Position numbers and translations under genes: made by a program
Notes under the pieces: generated by a model
What the model was told of the DNA's origin: nothing
Database searches by the model: none
What the model saw: only the letters and a program-made list of their open reading frames with translations
Part shown: piece by piece, positions 61,042 through 64,000 of the stretch
Position numbering within the stretch: position 1 is the first letter of the stretch
Layout: every line of letters begins with the position of its first letter
DNA from: Flavobacteriaceae bacterium
GTDB lineage: Bacteria > Bacteroidota > Bacteroidia > Flavobacteriales > Flavobacteriaceae
Reading direction: 5' to 3'
Length of the DNA: 64,000 nt
NCBI GenBank assembly: GCA_021648755.1
Contig: JAKISG010000008.1
Span: forward strand, 1-64,000

Positions 61042-63957
61042 ATGAAAAAAATTTTTACTTTACTGTTTGTTGTTTTAATTACAGCAAACATAAATGCTCA
61101 AAAAAACGAACCAGCAGGTCCTACATTAATGTCTAGTTCTACTTCAATGACACATGTTACATCAATAGCATCAAGACCAAACGATCAAATCCCGATAGAT
61201 ATGACCCCAAAAGAGGCAAAAGATAGGAGGTCATTAGGTAACGAAGTAATAATCGGTAAAGACCCACAAACCAAAAATGACTTATTAGCAAGTAACCCAA
61301 ACCCTTTAACCCAAAAAATTGCAGGTAAAGCACCAAGTATTGTTTTTGATGCTTACGTATCAGGAGCAACGCCTACAGACCCTTCTCTAGCTATTGGACC
61401 AAACCATGTCTTTGTAGTTTTTAATACTGGTTTTAGAATTTTTGATAAAAGCGGAAATCCGCTAACAGAAGAAATATCACCAGACCCTGCCATATTCCCA
61501 AGTTCAGGATGTTGTGACCTTACCGTTTCATATGATGCTGCTGCTGACAGATGGGTTCTATCTTTTTTAACAGGTGCAGGTGCAGGTGCGCAAATAGCAG
61601 TTTCAGACGGTCCAGACCCCGTAAATGACGGTTGGTTTGTTTATAACATTCCTGCTATTAATGACTATCAAAAATTATCTATTTGGAGTGACGGTTATTA
61701 CTTAACCGATAACAATAATGACACAAATAAAATTTTTGCTATGGAACGTAATGAAATGTTATTAGGAAACCCTGCAGCACAAGTTATTGGTTTTCCTTTA
61801 CCAGGAATTATTACCAGCGGTTTTTTTAGTCCACAAGCCTTTAATGTAAGTAATGCTAATATGCCAGCAGTTGGTGGGGCTCCGTTTGTATATCTACAAG
61901 ATGACGCTTGGTCTGGAGTTTCTCAAGACCACATTAAATTATGGACTGTTGATGTTGATTGGGTCACACCAGAAAGTTCTACAATTTCTGCAGCACAAAC
62001 CATAAATACCACACCTTTTATTTCTGTATTTGATGGTGGTAGTTTTTCAAATTTAGAAGAACCAGATGGTGTAAATATTGACGCACTACAAGCAACTATT
62101 ATGAATCAAGCACAATTTAGAAAATTTGGAAGTTATAATGCTGCAATATTTAATTTTGTTGTTGATACAGATGCTTCTGAAGGAGAATTAGCAGGAATCC
62201 GTTGGTATGAATTTAGACAAGATGGTGATAATATGCCCTGGTCTCTTTTTCAAGAAGGCACATATACTGCCCCTGACGGAAGACACGCATGGCATGCTTC
62301 TATGATAATGGATGTTCAAGGAAATATAGGTATGGGTTACACTTCAATGTCTGGTCCAACTACCCCAACAACTGTAAGAGTAAGTTCATATTATACGGGT
62401 AGATTTGCTAATGACCCTTTAGGAACAATGACTATAAGCGAAGAACTTATTGAAAATGGTACAGAAGATATTGGCAGCTTTAGATACGGAGATTATAGTA
62501 AAATTGATGTTGACCCAGTAGATGACAAGACCTTTTGGTTTATTAATGAATACCGTAAAGATGGTAGAAAAGGTGTAGTAGGAGTGTTTAAAATTGCGCC
62601 AAATACTACAAATGATACAGGTGTAATTAGTATAGACTCTCCTACAAATAGTACTTTAGGCGCTAATGAAGATGTTATCGTTACCGTTTTTAACTATGGT
62701 GAAGATTCTCAAACTAATATACCCATTGAATTAAGTGTAGATGGTAATGTTGTTGCAACTGGTGTTTTGACTGACCTAACATCATTAAATACAGCACAAT
62801 TTACTTTTACAGGTATCGATTTATCTATAGTAAATCATACATATACGCTTACATCTTGTACAGGCTTAACAGGTGATGAAGATACAGAAAATGACTGTAC
62901 TACTTCAAATGTAACAAATTTAAACCCTACAGACATAGGTATTACTGCTATTACTGCACCAACAGGTGGTGAAAGTTTAGGTAGTGAGTCTATTACAGTA
63001 ACTATTGAAAATTTTGGAGGTGCTGACCAATCAAATTTTGATGTTTCTTATACTTTAAATTCAGAAACTCCAGTTGTTGAAACAGTAGCAGGACCTCTTG
63101 CAGTTGGTAGTACAATACCTTATACCTTTACTGCACAAGGCGATTTCTCTGTAGTTGCATCACATACACTTATGGCAACAACACAACTAACAGATGATGC
63201 TGATACTAGTAATGATGCGATTACTGAAACTATTGTTAATCTTTCTTGCCTATCTGAAGCAAATACAACTTCTCAACCAGTTGGACCAGATGGAGGGACA
63301 ATAACGACATCAACAGTAACTTTTATAGAAGATTTTGTAATCAATGATATTAATGTAACTTTAGATATTACGCATACTTGGGTTGCTGATTTAGATATTA
63401 AATTAGTAGCACCAAATGGCACAGAAGTAATTTTGGCAGAAGATCAAGGTGGTGGTAACGCTAATTTCACAAACACTATTTTTGATGATGAAGCAACAAT
63501 ATTAATTACAGAAGGAAGTGCCCCTTTCACAGGTTCTTTTCAGCCAGAAGGAAGCCTAGCTACCTTAAACGGTTTACAATCTATTGGAGACTGGAATTTA
63601 GTAATTGAAGATGATACAAATTTTGACGGAGGTAACTTAAATAGTTGGTCATTACAATTATGTAGTGATGATGTTACTGCAAGTGTAGAAGGTGCATTAT
63701 TTAATGAATCTGATTTTAGAGTTGCCACTTTAGAAAATAACCAATTTATTATTTCAGTAAATACTACTGAAATTACAGATAGATTAAACTTTAGTGTTAC
63801 CAATATGCTAGGTCAAAAATTATTGAGTTATAATTTAGATAATGAAAATGGAGGTTACAAATATAGTCTGGATATGTCTTATGCTACTCCAGGTGTTTAT
63901 ATTTTAAGATTAGGTAATTCTAAATATGGAAATACTAAAAAAATTGTAGTCAAATAA
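61042..63957 (+). CDS. Large secreted T9SS cargo protein with CARDB-like repeats and P-domain
   Basis: 971 aa, paralogue of 58299-60962. Signal peptide MKKIFTLLFVVLITANINAQ. The N-terminal ~520 residues follow the same pattern (AIGPNHVFVVFNTGFRIFDK, SISIWSDGYY-like LSIWSDGYYLTDN, RYGDYSKIDVDP). Two CARDB-like domains (~526-630, ~630-733) are followed by a proprotein convertase P-domain (~733-873; ITHTWVADLDIKLVAPNG, GDWNLVIEDD) in place of the GEVED module. The T9SS type A sorting domain (~885-971) is nearly identical to that of the first copy. The gene is complete within the window. Confidence 0.92.
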   Translation: MKKIFTLLFVVLITANINAQKNEPAGPTLMSSSTSMTHVTSIASRPNDQIPIDMTPKEAKDRRSLGNEVIIGKDPQTKNDLLASNPNPLTQKIAGKAPSIVFDAYVSGATPTDPSLAIGPNHVFVVFNTGFRIFDKSGNPLTEEISPDPAIFPSSGCCDLTVSYDAAADRWVLSFLTGAGAGAQIAVSDGPDPVNDGWFVYNIPAINDYQKLSIWSDGYYLTDNNNDTNKIFAMERNEMLLGNPAAQVIGFPLPGIITSGFFSPQAFNVSNANMPAVGGAPFVYLQDDAWSGVSQDHIKLWTVDVDWVTPESSTISAAQTINTTPFISVFDGGSFSNLEEPDGVNIDALQATIMNQAQFRKFGSYNAAIFNFVVDTDASEGELAGIRWYEFRQDGDNMPWSLFQEGTYTAPDGRHAWHASMIMDVQGNIGMGYTSMSGPTTPTTVRVSSYYTGRFANDPLGTMTISEELIENGTEDIGSFRYGDYSKIDVDPVDDKTFWFINEYRKDGRKGVVGVFKIAPNTTNDTGVISIDSPTNSTLGANEDVIVTVFNYGEDSQTNIPIELSVDGNVVATGVLTDLTSLNTAQFTFTGIDLSIVNHTYTLTSCTGLTGDEDTENDCTTSNVTNLNPTDIGITAITAPTGGESLGSESITVTIENFGGADQSNFDVSYTLNSETPVVETVAGPLAVGSTIPYTFTAQGDFSVVASHTLMATTQLTDDADTSNDAITETIVNLSCLSEANTTSQPVGPDGGTITTSTVTFIEDFVINDINVTLDITHTWVADLDIKLVAPNGTEVILAEDQGGGNANFTNTIFDDEATILITEGSAPFTGSFQPEGSLATLNGLQSIGDWNLVIEDDTNFDGGNLNSWSLQLCSDDVTASVEGALFNESDFRVATLENNQFIISVNTTEITDRLNFSVTNMLGQKLLSYNLDNENGGYKYSLDMSYATPGVYILRLGNSKYGNTKKIVVK

Positions 63958-63971
63958 ATTTGATTAACTTC

Positions 63972-63979
63972 TATATTTG
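63972..63979 (+). promoter_or_regulatory. -7 box TATATTTG near the window edge
   Basis: Perfect TAnnTTTG match after the last gene. It probably drives a gene beyond the window. Confidence 0.35.
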
Positions 63980-64000
63980 GGTTTTACTAACAGAAAGAAT

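Noticed and set aside
1..64000. CRISPR arrays, insertion sequences, prophage genes, rRNA genes
   Set aside because: No regularly spaced repeats, transposase or integrase motifs, phage structural genes or rRNA segments were found on either strand.

Overview
The window looks like chromosome from a marine-type member of the Flavobacteriales (Bacteroidota). The DNA is very AT-rich. Start codons mostly lack Shine-Dalgarno sequences, and many genes are preceded by the Bacteroidota -7 promoter box TAnnTTTG. The proteins are lineage-typical: type IX secretion (T9SS) cargo, a Bacteroidota-type TssD/Hcp protein, fused cyclophilin-FKBP, a long LepB, and the conserved parA-parB-DUF5683-dapB-lepB-wbqC run. 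The sequence alone does not allow a genus call.

Positions 1-3809, all on the minus strand, form an accessory type VI secretion (T6SS) effector/immunity cassette. It holds a TssD (Hcp) protein fused to a JAB/MPN-like toxin domain, a lipoprotein that is probably its immunity partner, a second effector with a candidate Cys-His-Asp hydrolase domain and a 5' frameshift, a second lipoprotein immunity candidate, and a 65-residue orphan toxin tail. Next come a tRNA-Cys with a clear promoter and terminator, an MBL-fold hydrolase and a subtilisin lipoprotein.

Positions 6900-23300 are mostly minus-strand housekeeping: an alpha-oxoamine synthase (sphingoid or sulfonolipid base formation), an OmpA/lipocalin envelope pair, a fused branched-chain-type 2-oxoacid dehydrogenase E1, an M57 metalloprotease, purC-phoH with a divergent SAM hydrolase, and ribB-lptG-lolA-ftsK-dgkA. 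A 545-bp gap at 23243-23788 carries a promoter followed by a long imperfect hairpin that may be a 6S-like RNA.

Positions 23789-27946 hold two paralogous acyl-CoA ligases flanking a lone PAS protein. On the minus strand follow a helicase and the wbqC-lepB-dapB-DUF5683-parB-parA operon, then an SDR reductase. Positions 36175-50509 hold a PASTA protein, an RluD-type pseudouridine synthase, a dual immunophilin, an Na+/solute symporter, recR, a glycosyltransferase, the E2 acyltransferase that may serve the distant E1, an exonuclease, a GH3/serine-hydrolase fusion, an M48 protease and an MFS transporter.

Positions 50535-58202 hold an Ig-like lipoprotein, comF, a PmtA-like methyltransferase, three membrane-anchored proteins of unknown role (two share an acidic motif and a C-terminal domain, and one carries a J-domain), and glyS. 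The window ends with two large tandem paralogous T9SS cargo proteins that share an N-terminal half and a C-terminal sorting domain but carry different middle modules.

The regions most worth follow-up are the T6SS effector cassette (1-3809), the 53547-56601 membrane/J-protein cluster, and the RNA candidate near 23415-23560.
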